Shown: positions 12,166 to 24,165 of the stretch, piece after piece
How the letters are laid out: the number at the start of each line of letters is the position of its first letter
How positions within the stretch are numbered: position 1 is the first letter of the stretch
NCBI RefSeq assembly: GCF_014898055.3
Contig: NW_023601104.1
Coordinates: forward strand, 70,601,106 to 70,665,105
DNA length: 64,000 bases
Source of the DNA: Talpa occidentalis
Taxonomy: Eukaryota; Chordata; Mammalia; Eulipotyphla; Talpidae
Reading direction: 5' to 3'
Translations under genes and position numbers: made by a program
Notes under the pieces: model-generated
Database searches by the model: none
Seen by the model: the letters and a program-made list of their open reading frames with translations, nothing else
What the model was told of the DNA's origin: nothing

Positions 12166-12192
12166 CCAGTCCTCTCTCTCTTTTTCTCTTTC

Positions 12193-12193
<1 letters not shown>

Positions 12194-12231
<38 letters not shown>
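12194..12231. repeat. (CA)19 microsatellite
   Basis: A perfect CA tract of 38 bases, likely length-polymorphic. Confidence 0.98.
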
Positions 12232-12233
<2 letters not shown>

Positions 12234-12399
12234 CGGTCTGTGATGATTTTCGAACACATCAGGCAAACTCCCACCTCATACACTGGGATCTGTTGTTCTC
12301 TCTGGGAAGCAGCTCTTTCTCAAAATAGCAGCTCTTTCTCAGAATATATACATGGCCCCTTCCTTTCTGGATGCAACTCTGTTCAAATATTAATTTATC

Positions 12400-12685
12400 G
12401 GGCTTCCCCGGTGGCGCAGCGGTTGAGCGCGGGGTTGTGAAGCTGCCCGCAGCCTCTGCAGTGCCGGTTCGATCCCCGGCTGCTCCCCGGCCACCAGAGG
12501 AGGGTCCCACATGGCGCGCAGACCTCTCCTGCCGCCCGCTGCTCCCCTCAGCAGTGTACTTCGGTCCTTCTGCCTGCTCTGCTCCCCGCTCTGGCTCTGG
12601 TGAATTCTCTCACCCCCTGCGCTTCTGACTGTACCCAGTGCTTGTATGAATAAATAAATAAATCTTAAAAAAAAAATTAAAAAAA
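12400..12685 (+). mobile_element. tRNA-derived SINE (copy 8, best-preserved young subfamily)
   Basis: Head GGGCTTCCCCGGTGGCGCAG, canonical B-box GGTTCGATCCCC, then GGCTGCTCCCCGGCCACCAG and CCCACATGGCGCGCAGACC, and tail TGAATAAATAAATAAATCTT with two A-runs. A 15-bp perfect duplication AAATATTAATTTATC is at 12385-12399 and 12686-12700. High CpG retention suggests a recent insertion. Confidence 0.97.
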
Positions 12686-12729
12686 AAATATTAATTTATC
12701 AATGAAGAAGTTCCTAATCCAACAGCGTG

Positions 12730-12741
12730 CACATGCACACA

Positions 12742-12779
<38 letters not shown>
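12730..12779. repeat. CA microsatellite
   Basis: Begins imperfect (ATGCACACACAAACAC) and continues as a perfect CA run to ACGC at 12779. Confidence 0.97.
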
Positions 12780-12781
<2 letters not shown>

Positions 12782-12920
12782 CTCCTATTGTTGTCCCTTT
12801 ATCCTACTTTACTCTTCTTCTGGGCACTTATCACAATAGAACATATGATATATTTCAATCTTACTTTTTTCCCTCTCTGCCCCCACTAGAAGATAAACTA
12901 CTTAAGAACAGTTTCATTTT

Positions 12921-13190
12921 GGGCCTCCCCTGGTGGCACAGGCGGTTGAGCACCACGCTGTGAAGCTGTCCACAGCCTCTGTAGCGCCGGTTCGATCCCA
13001 GCTGGCCAGTGAGAATCCCACATGGGGAAGCAGACCTCTCCTGTCTCGCCCGCTGCTCCCCTCAGCAGTGTATTTCATGAGTCTGCCTGGTCTGTTCCCC
13101 GCTCTAGCTCTGGTGAATTCTCTCGTCCTCCCGCACTTCTGACTGTACCCAGTACTTGTATAAATAAATATATAAATCTTTAAAAAAAAA
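12921..13190 (+). mobile_element. tRNA-derived SINE (copy 9)
   Basis: Head GGGCCTCCCCTGGTGGCACA, B-box GGTTCGATCCCA, body CCCACATGGGGAAGCAGACC, tail TAAATAAATATATAAATCTT then A10. No clear target duplication was found, so the boundaries rest on the consensus. Confidence 0.93.
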
Positions 13191-13724
13191 AGGAGAGTTT
13201 ACTTGTAAAAGAATGAAAATGAATTACAATGCCCCTAATATAATAAGCACACAGAAAACAGATTAATGATTATTTTATAATCTTATAAAAATAAATTGAA
13301 AAATGATCGATGACAACAATCAAATCTTATTCTTCTCTGTCTTTTGGTCCTTAGAATGTTTGCGGAATTAAATCAGAAACTAGTCCTCCTTTCTATTATT
13401 TTGCTATACTATCTTTTAGTTTGTCAAATATCTCCATTTATTTTACTAATTGGCTCAAAAAGTAATCTACCATGTACAAATACAATATAGTTAAAAATAA
13501 GATTATTTACCTTTACAAGCCATTTTGAGTATGAAAATGAGAAAGAAAACTTCAACTATGCATTTCACATTGAAGTAATTTACCCTTCAAAATTCACAGA
13601 TTAGTATATCTATTTTCAAAAGACTAAATCCCTGGTGGGAATATAAATTGCTACAAAGAACAAAAAAGCTAGTAAGATTTTCTTCCCTTAAATGGTATAG
13701 AATTACCTAAAAAACAGATCTATA
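13191..13724. other. Unassigned intronic sequence
   Basis: AT-rich sequence with no recognised gene or repeat; an ATT-repeat begins at its right end. Confidence 0.5.
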
Positions 13725-13910
13725 ATTTTATTATTATTATTATTTTATTTAATATATTTTTATGTCATTCTTCATTTGTATACAATGAAGCTTTCTCTCA
13801 GGTGTAGTCCCTGTGAAATTCCCACCACAAATTCACCCATGCACCATCAGCATAGTCCCTGTGTTCTTCCCTCCCCTGTTCTGATAACATCTATCTAAAA
13901 AGGACTTCTA
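13725..13910 (-). mobile_element. L1 3' UTR remnant, reverse
   Basis: After an (ATT)n tract, ATTCACCCATGCACCATCAG and CATAGTCCCTGTGTTCTTCC resemble 18087-18145, which continues into recognisable reverse L1 3' sequence. The (ATT)n/T-rich start would be the old A-tail. Confidence 0.6.
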
Positions 13911-15589
13911 ATTCACTACTTACTTAAAATTTTCTTCCTAAGGAGTAAAAATGCATGGTGGAGAGGAGAGTAGTGATTTGTCAAGACAAATGAAACCACA
14001 GGATAAATCTAATGCATCTTCTTGGCCTAGGATATAAAATGAGCCATGAATAATCAATAGTGACTTAAATCAAAAACAAACCACATATTAAAATAAATTT
14101 GAACTTCAGTATTTGGAGAATAGAGGTGGGCAGCTGACTTCCAATTTTCAGTAATACAAGCAATGGTTTGTCTAATTAATAGGGACTCTCTAAATTCAAT
14201 TTATATAACCATCTAGAATAATTATAGTGCTCAGGAGAAGCTAAAGAGTAAGAACACTATAAAATCCAAGGTAAAATGATTTTTAATGCATACTGGAAGA
14301 AGCTTTGGTTTCTTAATGATTCATAATCATCACCTAAAATAACATAGTTTGTCAAAGAATTTTATTCATCTCACAAGTAACTGTAGAACCGTAATACATC
14401 CCTGAGATTTAAGGGGAAAAAAAATCTCTTGGCTTTCTTCCCTTAATAGGCTCTTAAAGTCTTGGAGAGAAGAACAATTTTATCCTCAAACCTCCCCAAC
14501 TAAAATACCTCACCCTGTATACAAAAATCAGGAATTAATTCTCATTTTGTCCTTAGTTCAGAGTGTATCAACACAAAAGAAACACATTTACAGAAATTCT
14601 GGTAATGGATATATAAGCACAGTGGGGTGGGGGAACAGGCTTTTTAGTAGATAGACACCACCACAATATGCTTTCTTAAAATAGAAAAATATATCAAAGT
14701 TTATTATAAAAATTAAATTTGCTAATGACATATAAAGATCTCTCAGATGTTAGCCATATTCCTTCTACAAAAATAGAAATCATTAATCACCACTTCAATT
14801 GAGTTACTCATGGAATTATCATTTATGTTGGCCTAATGTGGTCTGGGGTAGTCTCACTGATGTTTATGTTTTCTGGAGGACCCATCCTTTAAATCGAAAG
14901 AAATAGGGAGGGAGAGAGGGAGGAAAGAGACAAAGAATGCTATAGGGTTTCTATATCACCATAGAATTTCAATCACTGAATCATTCATTTAAAACTGGCC
15001 TTTAACAAAGAGATAATTAAAAACAGATAATAAAATCATGATGTTATATAAAACTTCATAAAAAAGAGAATTGCAGAGTGACTTTATAAATAAATAGAAC
15101 TATTAATTTCCTAGAAATTGTCAGAAGAGAAGGAAATCTAATTTCTTTTTCTCTACTGACACTTACATATACATAAAGCATATTACATGTACATATTTCC
15201 TTGAAAATAAATAAGGGATGTGCAGGATACTGATCAGAAAGAAATCTTACAATGCCCAACCTTTGGCACTGAAAACAACAGGCAGGGTTAGATCATGTTG
15301 CTATGGTGACAAACAGTTTTAAGTTCCAAACTCTTTTTAATGCAAGGACTAAAATAACAAAATTTCAGCTAATTAGCCGGCACTGTCTACAACCTGTCTA
15401 TCCTTTAAGATACATCTCAAATACCAGATTCCACAAAGTTTGATGCTCACTTAAGGCCATTCAGCTTTTCCTATGGTGATCATATAATTCAGTAGTGCCT
15501 ACTGTGGGTTACTGTGGAGGGTCACACATTTATATTGTTTCCCCTCACCCCTCCCTTACCCCGAGGTGGCCACACAGGTTTCTTCCTCG
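13911..15589. other. Unassigned intronic sequence
   Basis: About 1.7 kb with no confident repeat or gene. A short purine tract (GGGAGGGAGAGAGGGAGG) lies near 14907. The 67-residue minus ORF at 15056-15259 has no recognisable motif. Confidence 0.5.
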
Positions 15590-16005
15590 TTATTCCTTGG
15601 ACATTAACCTGCTGGGCACAATGCCACCAAAGGCCCTGCACTAGCTGTCCCCTGTCTGTGAAACACTTCCCCATGCTATGCACAGGGCAACTCGCCCTGC
15701 CTTCAAGTCTTTCCTCAAACATCACCTTCTCAATAAACTTATACCTGACTCTTTCCTGACCCCAAACTCCCAAATACCCCAATCCTTCTCTATTTATCTT
15801 CTCCATCTGCTAATTACAAGCTGCTGATATCCTCTTAGTGTCCTCAGTGACTACCCTATTATGTACTATCTATCTCCCACACCCAACCCGGCCACCCCCA
15901 TTTCAGGAGAGCGGGAATCTTTGTTTCATTCACTCTTGTATTCAAAGAGCCTAGACAGTATCTGACACATAAAAGATGCTCAATAAATATCTGGAGAGTG
16001 CATTG
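15590..16005 (+). repeat. L2 LINE 3' end
   Basis: Forward L2: TCAAACATCACCTTCTCAAT, CCTGACTCTTTCCTGACCCC, a TATTATGTACTATCTATCTC segment, and the 3' motif TCTGACACATAAAAGATGCTCAATAAATA. These occur in the L2 consensus order. ORFs on either strand here are incidental. Confidence 0.86.
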
Positions 16006-16984
16006 ATGTCTCTAACCCTGAGAACGACCCACAGATCAGTGCTGCCCTTCATTTAAGAGAAGGAACAAGAACGTTGAAAGCCCTTTAAGTGATCCAAGGA
16101 GACACTGAAGTGTAAACACTGAGTCCCCAATGCACAGAACCAAGCACCTTGAAACTCTGTCTATCACTTTGTCTAGGAGTCACATTAGTTCTACCCATGC
16201 CTTATTTTCCCCACCAGTACAGTGTCTTGTGTCCAGGAAGTGCTTCAGTAAACAGAGAGAGGAAGAAGGAACAAGTCATAACCTTACCTATGACCAGCAG
16301 TTCTAATTTTTAGAAAATAAACTATGCAGGAAAAGAACAGTTAGTGCAAAATAATAGTGCATTTTCTAACACCACCATCCTTAAGAAAGTCAAATAGAAG
16401 AACCAGTCAGTCATAATAAGAGCCTACACATTCCCGGTTGCCTTAAATATTCATTAGAATTTATATTTTTATACCAGTCAGTAGGTACTAGTCTAGAAAC
16501 TGATTTGAAATCTAATAAACCATTTTAAAGTTGGTAATATAGTAATCAATGCCATCTTTTTACCCTGTCTTTCTTTCTTTGTGCCATTTTTTCAGCTTAT
16601 GTATAAAGGTATTACTACACTGAAAAAAATAATAAGAATTATAATCAAACTAGTTTCTTTGATATTTTATCTTCTCTTTTCTGACTTTTCTGGCTTTAAA
16701 TTTCTGACAATTTTAAATTATATCTATTAAATATTCAACCATTATATTTATACATTACTTGTAACCACAGTAGTGTCTATATGTAGAAATATACACGGGC
16801 CCTTCATAATGTGGAAACTGGTTCCACGTAATATTTCCATGTGAAATGCTACAAAAAGTGGACACCTGATAAATCCTAATATTTTCACATTTTAAATGTA
16901 TACATCGTGTCATCTGAGTAATGACAGTCGACAGGAAATAAATTCTCATGCTTAAATTATCACACAAATTCACACTAGTTTTTG
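16006..16984. other. Unassigned intronic sequence
   Basis: No gene or confident repeat. The 72-residue minus-strand ORF at 16755-16973 shows no recognisable domain. Confidence 0.5.
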
Positions 16985-17095
16985 GATTTTACATCTTTGA
17001 GAACAGGGTCTTTGCCTTATTCACCTAAGTATTTTCTGAGACAAATTGGTGCCTGGAATGGAACAGACCTTCAACAAATACTTACGGAATCAAGT
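16985..17095 (+). repeat. L2 3' terminal fragment
   Basis: TTTGAGAACAGGGTCTTTGC, TTGGTGCCTGGAATGGAACA and CTTCAACAAATACTTACGGA match the terminal section of L2 (stop-and-start order AGGGACTGTGTCTT, CCTGGCACATAG, CAATAAATATTTG). Confidence 0.66.
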
Positions 17096-17789
17096 CTATA
17101 CACCACAGGACTCAACCAGAGTTCTCCCTACTCCAATAAAAGTATATGAAACATAACAATCTTTTTATCTAATTTGCTCTGCGACTTTGTAACTAAAACT
17201 CTTGAGAGGCTTCTAACCATTATTTGGGTAGAACTAAATGTGCTTTTTCCCCCACATTGAATTAATGCCACCAACTTACTAAAGTTTCATATTCTTCTAA
17301 GTCATCAGTAATTTTTAAAGGGAGGGACGATGTATTTTGGTGTGTACCCCACTAGGCATAGATAAATAGGTTATTTAAGTCCTGTTAGCTTCCAAATGAC
17401 TGTCATTTGTAGCAGAAATCTGATTAAAAAACAACAGAACAAGAACTGGAATTTTTATGGGTAGTATGACTTTACTCTGTCCCAGTAGACATTTTAAGGG
17501 TTACAAATGCCATGAAAATGCACACGTGGTATTTAAACAAGTGAAGGGAGTAAAAACAATGATGGAAAAGTTCCCCTCCTAAGCTCCTAAGATATCATGA
17601 GTCACATACTCTTCTTCATTATATCCCAGTAATGAACACCTAACAGGCCCTCAGTTTATGTTGAAGTGAAAGAATAAATAAAAGGGGAAAATGTTATTCC
17701 AAAAGCATGTTAAAGGCTAGCAGTTTATGGAAGTGCCATCTGCATGTCTGGCAGAAATCTGTGCCTGATAATAGCACCCAGTTCTTTTG
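17096..17789. other. Unassigned intronic sequence
   Basis: Nothing recognised in either strand; AT-rich, no long ORF. Confidence 0.5.
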
Positions 17790-17990
17790 TCATTGAATGC
17801 CTACTTGATGTCAGGTAATATGAAAGCAGCATTTCATGTACATTATCTCATTTAATCTTACATGACTTTATTGAAAGAAAAGTATAATTTCCACTGGATA
17901 GATGAGGAACTGTGGTTTAGAAATAAGTAACTTGCCCAAAGTCAGCCACAGAGTAAGTGGCAAACCCACAATACTCACCCAACTGTGGCT
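17790..17990 (-). repeat. MIR element, reverse
   Basis: CATTATCTCATTTAATCTTA, GATAGATGAGGAACTGTGGT, AAGTAACTTGCCCAAAGTCA and GTAAGTGGCAAACCCACAAT are the reverse complement of the MIR core in order. Confidence 0.83.
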
Positions 17991-18000
17991 GATGCCACAC

Positions 18001-18360
18001 TTTTTTTTTAATTTTTAATTTTTTACATCATTGTTCATTTTTAAATAATATTTGCTCCCCCCCCCCCAATCAGGTAAGTCCCCATAGAATTTCCTTCACC
18101 AATGCACCCGTGCACCATCACCTCAGTCCCCTGTGCTCCTCCCTCCCTCCCTCTGATTCCTCTCCCTCCTCCCCTGCAGGATGTCTCTGATTTATAATTG
18201 TCTGTTTTTGTTTTGCTGTGTTTTGTACTGTTATTATTTTTTACACTGATGTCTTATTTGTTTCCCCTATATGCCTCCCATAAGTGAAACCATCCAATAT
18301 TTTTCTTTTTCCTTCCGAGTTATTTCACTGACCATAATTCTCACACTCTCAACAACCTGG
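18001..18360 (-). mobile_element. L1 3' end, reverse
   Basis: Starts with a T-rich tract (old A-tail) and a C12 run at 18056-18067. It then reads AAGTGAAACCATCCAATATT and GAGTTATTTCACTGACCATA, parallel to GTGAGACCATCCGGTATTTT and GGCTTATTTCGCTGAGCATG in the reverse L1 at 27.7 kb. More diverged than that copy. Confidence 0.78.
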
Positions 18361-18924
18361 AATAATTGGTCAGTTGAGGGAACATATTAAAAGGAAGACA
18401 CAGCTAAAAAGAAGATCCATAAGATTTTTGAACATCAAATTCCTTATTGTTATTCTTTATAATGTGTCGGAAAAAATTAGCTGCTTCTTAGGACCACCGC
18501 TTTATTTTGCTTTATTAGAAAGAACCACCTTGGTGTGAGAAGTAATTAACTTTTGGGGAAAGGCGTGGTTCAGTGAAGCCTTTTTATTAGAACAATAAAA
18601 CAATTAAGTTGCTTGTATCATTGAGGTGCATATTCAGCTTCTCTGATGAAAAAAAAAAATCTTTCCTCCAATTTATATATGTTCTGGATTGTGTTCTGAA
18701 AACTCCAGACCAGAAAACCCTGTGGGAACACAGAGAAGCTCTGGAACTGCAAAGTGTGGTTACGGAGAAACTGCACTGGACAGAGAGGCAGGCTAGGATG
18801 CTCAGCGTGGCACAGGTGCAGGCAAACGCTGAGCCAAACACGGTCTTCTCGATCTTTACAGCTCTCAGTCCCAACAAATCATTGATTCAACTAGAAGGGA
18901 AGAGGTCCACACAAAGGTAAAAAC
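18361..18924. other. Unassigned intronic sequence with overlapping short ORFs
   Basis: Two ORFs of about 100 codons overlap on opposite strands (18587-18877 minus, 18609-18920 plus). Neither shows a recognisable domain, and opposite-strand overlap is usual for chance ORFs. Confidence 0.5.
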
Positions 18925-18934
18925 AGCAGAACCC

Positions 18935-19193
18935 AGACCTCCCTGGTGGCGCAGGCGGTTGAGGGCCGCATTGTGAAGCTGTCCGCAGCCTCTGTAGCAC
19001 GGGTTTGATCCCGGCCGGCTGCCAGCCAGCGAGAATCCCACGTGGCCTGCTGCTCCCGTCAGCGGTCTATTTCATCAGTCTGCCTGTTCTGTTCCCTACT
19101 CTGTCTCCAGTGAATCCTCTCACCCTCCCCGGCATCTGGCCTTACCCGGGTTCTTGTATAAAAATAAAATAAATCTAAAAAAAAAAAAAAAAA
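18935..19193 (+). mobile_element. tRNA-derived SINE (copy 10)
   Basis: Head GACCTCCCTGGTGGCGCAGG, B-box-like GGTTTGATCCCG, body with a deletion between CCCACGTGG and CTGCTGCTCCCGTCAGCGGT, tail AAAATAAAATAAATCT plus A18. Duplication AGCAGAACCC at 18925-18934 and 19194-19203. Confidence 0.94.
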
Positions 19194-19203
19194 AGCAGAA
19201 CCC

Positions 19204-20249
19204 GCATTGTACAGCTAGTCCATTTTCTATCAACTAGATCACTGAGAATTATGAAAAATCCAGAAAGCAATCCGCGTGAGAGACAAAATGAATTGCTCTC
19301 TAGAAATGCAAGAAATTAGGGTTTGAAACAGGAATACAAACAGAAAAAATGGACCTTATACCACAGTGTAAAATGCTTGACTGCCGTGAAAGAGAATCTA
19401 TTAGAAAATGACGCTTTGTTTTGCCATTATCAGTGTTAGATCTGTCCTATTCCTGTTACGTCATTTTCTATTATTTTAGAACTTCATTTGTTCCACATTG
19501 AATTTCCCGGTATTTTTTTATTAGATTGAACTTTTTCAACTCACTACCAGACCAGGAATCATGCACTCGCTGCACCCTATTCAAATTTACCTTTAAAATG
19601 ACAAGAGGGAAAACAAATTTTGCTTTTTACATCGTCTCAAATACAGTGCTTGCCAAAAATATTAGTTGATTCACACAAGTGCTAATAACTAATAATGTGA
19701 TATAATTTCAAATCTATTATCCTTAATTCTAACAGTAAGTTTTGACCTCAAGATTGAAATATTCTGTGAATAAGAAATTTATCTGTACCAAAATCTAGTA
19801 TCATACCAGCACATAAATCCTTTTAGCTGTACATATAAAATCCTGCTTAATACTTGCTCTATTTACTATAATTCAGACTAGAAAAGAATTTGCTCAATAT
19901 GCCTGCCTGAAAATGGACAAGGCATTCCGATGTGGTCTTCCTGTACTGACCCATTTTCACAAATTCATTTATCTACCTGGACATCATCCTCTTAATTCTT
20001 AAAATCTAAAGTATATCCCATATCATTCTTAATACCTTAACATTACTGTGGCTCTTTTCTTTCAATGTCTAATTGCTTTTTCACTGAAACACCTTTTCAA
20101 AGGACTGAACTGATTACTTAAGAAACATCATATTAACAATCAAGAATTCAATTACGAATCTACCAAAAGAGGGGAATAATTTCAGCATGATGCAGGTCAT
20201 TTAACCTTTCCAGTCCTCTGCTTTTCCATCCATCTATGAGTGTCCTGTC
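19204..20249. other. Unassigned intronic sequence
   Basis: About 1 kb with no confident gene or repeat. Some pyrimidine-rich parts near 19960-20090 could be old L2, but I cannot align them. Confidence 0.45.
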
Positions 20250-20390
20250 ACAGCTAAAAGCACAGCTTTGGCATCAACTAATCCTAACCAGATGTGAGAT
20301 TTGGAGGAAGTTATTCTTTTTGTCTCATCTCCCTTATCTGAGAAATATTAATAATGCTAAATTATGAATTGAATTAAAATTTGATCACAT
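20250..20390 (+). repeat. MIR element (diverged)
   Basis: AGCTAAAAGCACAGCTTTGG, TTTGGAGGAAGTTATTCTTT and CTCCCTTATCTGAGAAATAT follow the forward MIR order. Confidence 0.58.
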
Positions 20391-20399
20391 TGAAATTTA

Positions 20400-21330
20400 A
20401 ATTTTTTGTATGGCAAAAAATAAATAGATGCTAGGTAGATGATAAATAGACAAGCTACTGAAATTAGGCATAAGAACTAACCACTCTTTGGGGGGACAAA
20501 ATTGTACTATATAGGATAAACAAAAGGTTTGTATCCTTACATGAATAAAAAAGAAGAAATACCAATTTGAAAAACTATATACAAATAAGAACAATGAATA
20601 GAAACATTAGTAGATATTTGAAATATGTATCAATTGTCAATAAACATAATAAATATATTCAACTGTACTAATCATTAAAGCATTAGAAATAAAACAAAAA
20701 AAACTGTTCAACCATCAAATGGTGAGATATTTTTAAATGCACAAAACAAACATTGATAAGAAATTTTTTAAAATGAGCACACTCGAAATATATTGGCAGA
20801 GTGACATCAAGTTATTACATCCTTTCAGGTATGGGGATATGCACCCAAATAAAAAGTAGGCATGTCCTTAGTATCAACAAACCCACTTCTAGGAATTTGT
20901 TCCCAAATAGGTAACTATCCACATACCATTTATTGTTTATAACATAAATATTATAAGCAGGTTCAATATTTGTCAATATTGAAATGTTCAAATAACTATA
21001 ATGCAGTCATACAAGATAGCACCACAATGCCATTCAAAAATATGGTATATACTTACAGTCACTAACACAGAAAAGATATTTCCAGCAATGTAAACACAGA
21101 ATATGCTACAAAACAACATGGATTTTATAGTCTCATTTCTAAAAATGTTATATATATTATATATGTGTGTATGTATATAAACATGTGTAGAAAAATGTCA
21201 GAAAACATTCACCTAAATGCTTCTAGGTAGTGGAACTTCAAGTGATTATTATTTCTCATTTGTATTTGCTGTATTATTTTACTTTTCTTCCTAAGTATAT
21301 ATTATTTTTATAATTGAAAAAAATGAAACT
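20400..21330 (+). mobile_element. Old L1 3' segment
   Basis: GGGGATATGCACCCAAATAA, AACAAACCCACTTCTAGGAA and AACTATAATGCAGTCATACA resemble the ORF2 end of old L1s (one unit of the in-order motifs is AAACCCACTTCTAGGAATTT). Downstream, GTGGAACTTCAAGTGATTAT and TTTCTTCCTAAGTATATATT fit an L1M 3' UTR. No frame remains open. Confidence 0.68.
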
Positions 21331-21589
21331 ATTTTCATTTTATTAGACAACAAATATTAAAGCTTCTTCCTAAGAAAAGATATTTTAATAATGAGATAAT
21401 GGATCTAAGTATTTTTTCTATATGCTTTATAAAATTAGAAAAGCATTCTGGGATCCACAGGGATTTAAGGAATATTAAAAAGGAATTCCAGCATTTCTGA
21501 GATGACAGTAGTAAGAGCATCTCACACTCAGGATCACAGCAAGACTACCTAATTGAATACCCAGTCCTACTGTCTGGGCAGCTTTCAAC

Positions 21590-21735
21590 AAGTTACTGAT
21601 TCTCTCTGGGCTGACTTTTCTCTCCTCTGTAAAATATAGGTAATAGGATCATTAACTCGTAAGGTTATTATGAGGGTCAAATGAGTCAGTTTATGTAAAG
21701 CACTTAGATTCATAATCATAGCTGACATCCTAGAA
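21590..21735 (+). repeat. MIR element
   Basis: TTACTGATTCTCTCTGGGCT, CTCTGTAAAATATAGGTAAT and GGTTATTATGAGGGTCAAAT with TGTAAAGCACTTAGA are the second half of a forward MIR. Confidence 0.76.
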
Positions 21736-21853
21736 AAACTGTCGGTCATTTTAAAATAAGATATCATATGAAATCACCCTTGCCAACCATGAACGTGTAA
21801 TACATATTTACCTGTTATTATCATCTGCATGCCCATTGTGTGTCACCTAAGGA

Positions 21854-21925
21854 CACTACCAGAGGACAAATGATTTCCTCTCAGAAGGTCACTATCAGAG
21901 GACAAATAATTTCCTCTCAGAATAT
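21854..21925. repeat. 36-bp tandem duplication
   Basis: Two adjacent copies (21854-21889 and 21890-21925) share AGAGGACAAATGATTTCCTC-like sequence with few changes. No gene covers it. Confidence 0.93.
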
Positions 21926-23408
21926 CAAAGGTCAGCCTATTGAACATAATTAAATTTAAATATAACATCTCCAAACCAAGAGTAGAAAGAAAGGTCAACG
22001 AAGGCTCAGGAATGTATAATAGATACCAAAGTCCCAGGATATCTTGGCAAGTTGATACCAGTTACTTTGACAAATCAATAAACTCCCACATAAAGCTATT
22101 ACTAATGCCTTTCATTTAGATGGTGCTTGACAGTTTGGGGGGAGTTTTCCCATCTCCATAATGGGCTGGCCGTATTTCTCATCACCAAGCCAGCTCAGTG
22201 TGGGAAAGGAGAAGGAGCTCCACCTACGCTTGGAACTCTAACTCCTACTGGGGCAAATGGTACAGGGGAGCCGGGAGCCTGGGGAGAATGGTGGAGAAGA
22301 ATATGGAGAAGGCAGGAGAGAGTGAAAGGAGCCAAAATACCAATGTGTGCCTCACAGCAACAGAGCAGAAGCCCCCAGAGAACATTTTATATTATCTCTG
22401 AAACTCCTCTAGTGAGAGCTAGAAAACACATCTGAGTGTGATAAAGAAATGTACAAACAGAATCTCTCCAGGTAAAGCCGGGTCAAGGGGTAGCGACCAA
22501 CATGGTCATTCATTTATTCCAATGTACCAAGCAGGCTAAGTGCCCGACCTACAGTGAAGTGTATGAATCCCCCACGAAGCTTACAGTGTGGTGCCCTGTC
22601 TGCTCAACTCTCACTCACCCCTCCTGCAATTCCAAGGTGACCCTCAGAAATCTCCAATGCAACTTAAAAGCCACTGAACTCTGTGTTGTTTTATTTATAA
22701 AAAACATATCCAAAATAAACATATTTAAGTTATATTACCACCCAGAAATAAAAATTATAATCTTGAAAACAAGAGTCATTAATTCATGAAATCTGAAATC
22801 GCAATAAATTATTCAAAGTTGTTAAATTTTCTAAAAGAATTTCACTTTCCTTCCCTCCCCTAGTTACTTATAATAATTTATCTCATTAGAAACTTAGTTC
22901 TGGATTGACACAATAAGAAAGAAAAATACTGTCTGAAAATAAAAATAAAATAAATAATACAGAAATATATATTATCAAAACTCCCTAAATTAGAGATACT
23001 GGTTCATTTATAAATTTATGAAACATCCTCACTACACAAAGAAATTATGCAAACTGCGAAAGAGCTTTTTGTTTCAATAAAGCAATTAAGTGCATTAATT
23101 GTTCTGTATTATCACTTAAAAGCAGCACAATTAATGTGTCATTCCTACCAATGCCTGTGTGCTTTTGTGTGGCTCTCTATCTTTAGCTATCTCAAAGCAC
23201 TTTTCCAAACATTTATTTTATTTTTATCCTTTGTTGTAGAGCTGCAAACTGTGTTCTACAGCAGACTGGAGAAGCTGACAGTAGTTCAGAAACAAAAAAA
23301 AAAAAAATGGCCAAATGTGGCTTAGTGTGTTCTGGAACTAAATATGGTCGAGAGAATACAAGGTACCATTTTCATTCTCTTGCTTCCAAAAAACCTACTC
23401 ATTAATCT
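21926..23408. other. Unassigned intronic sequence
   Basis: About 1.5 kb without a confident repeat. ORFs at 22127-22435, 22502-22789 and 23047-23325 (92-102 codons) show no domain that I recognise and no splice context. Some are cysteine- or tryptophan-rich by composition only. Confidence 0.5.
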
Positions 23409-23423
23409 AAAACAAAGCAAAAA

Positions 23424-23688
23424 GGGCCTCCCTGGTGGCACAGGCAGTTGAGCACTGCACTGTGAAGCTGTCCGCAGCCTCTGGCAGCGCCAGTTCAATC
23501 CCGGCCAGCTGGCGAGAATCCCACATGGCGGGGCAGACTTCTCCTGCCTCACCCACAGCAGTGTATTTCATCAGTCTGCCTGTTCTGTTCCCCACTGTGT
23601 CTCTGGTGAATCCTCTCACCCTCCTGCGCATCTGGCCTGTACCCCAGCTCTTGTATAAATAAAATAAATCCTTAAAAATAATTTAAAA
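23424..23688 (+). mobile_element. tRNA-derived SINE (copy 11)
   Basis: Head GGGCCTCCCTGGTGGCACAG, B-box-like GTTCAATCCCG, body CCCACATGGCGGGGCAGACT with a small deletion before CAGCAGTGTATTTCATC, tail AAATAAAATAAATCCTT. Perfect 15-bp duplication AAAACAAAGCAAAAA at 23409-23423 and 23689-23703. Confidence 0.95.
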
Positions 23689-23703
23689 AAAACAAAGCAA
23701 AAA

Positions 23704-24099
23704 AATAGGACCTTAAAAATCTATCACTTCTCCTACTAAATGGAAGATAAATTAAGTTTGTTCTTTAAAACAGCGGAAAGTATGATTTGTGACTTCATGA
23801 CTGTGGACATAATCAGAAAACTCTAAATGAGTGTGTAGTATTTGATAAACAACTGGTAATGGGAAGAAAATACTGTGGTTCTTAACTGAAAATTGAATGT
23901 GGTAGGGAAGGAGTTGGAGACAGTGAACACTAGACTGGTCTGATCAAGTTTTGAGCTATTAACATTCTGGGAAATATCAACTAAGTCACATGATCTCTCA
24001 TGGTCATAAATAACTTGGCATAATTGTGCCCTCTGGAAACAGGGAGCACAGACAACTATCCAGAGGAAAGCATCACACCAGAGAACCACAGGGAAACTC

Positions 24100-24165
<66 letters not shown>

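Noticed and set aside
12259..12628. Arginine/proline-rich ORFs
   Set aside because: Antisense and sense readings of a GC-rich SINE.
22502..22789. Cysteine-containing ORF that hints at a zinc finger
   Set aside because: Cysteine spacing fits no known finger, no splice signals or neighbours support it, and the length is usual for a chance ORF.
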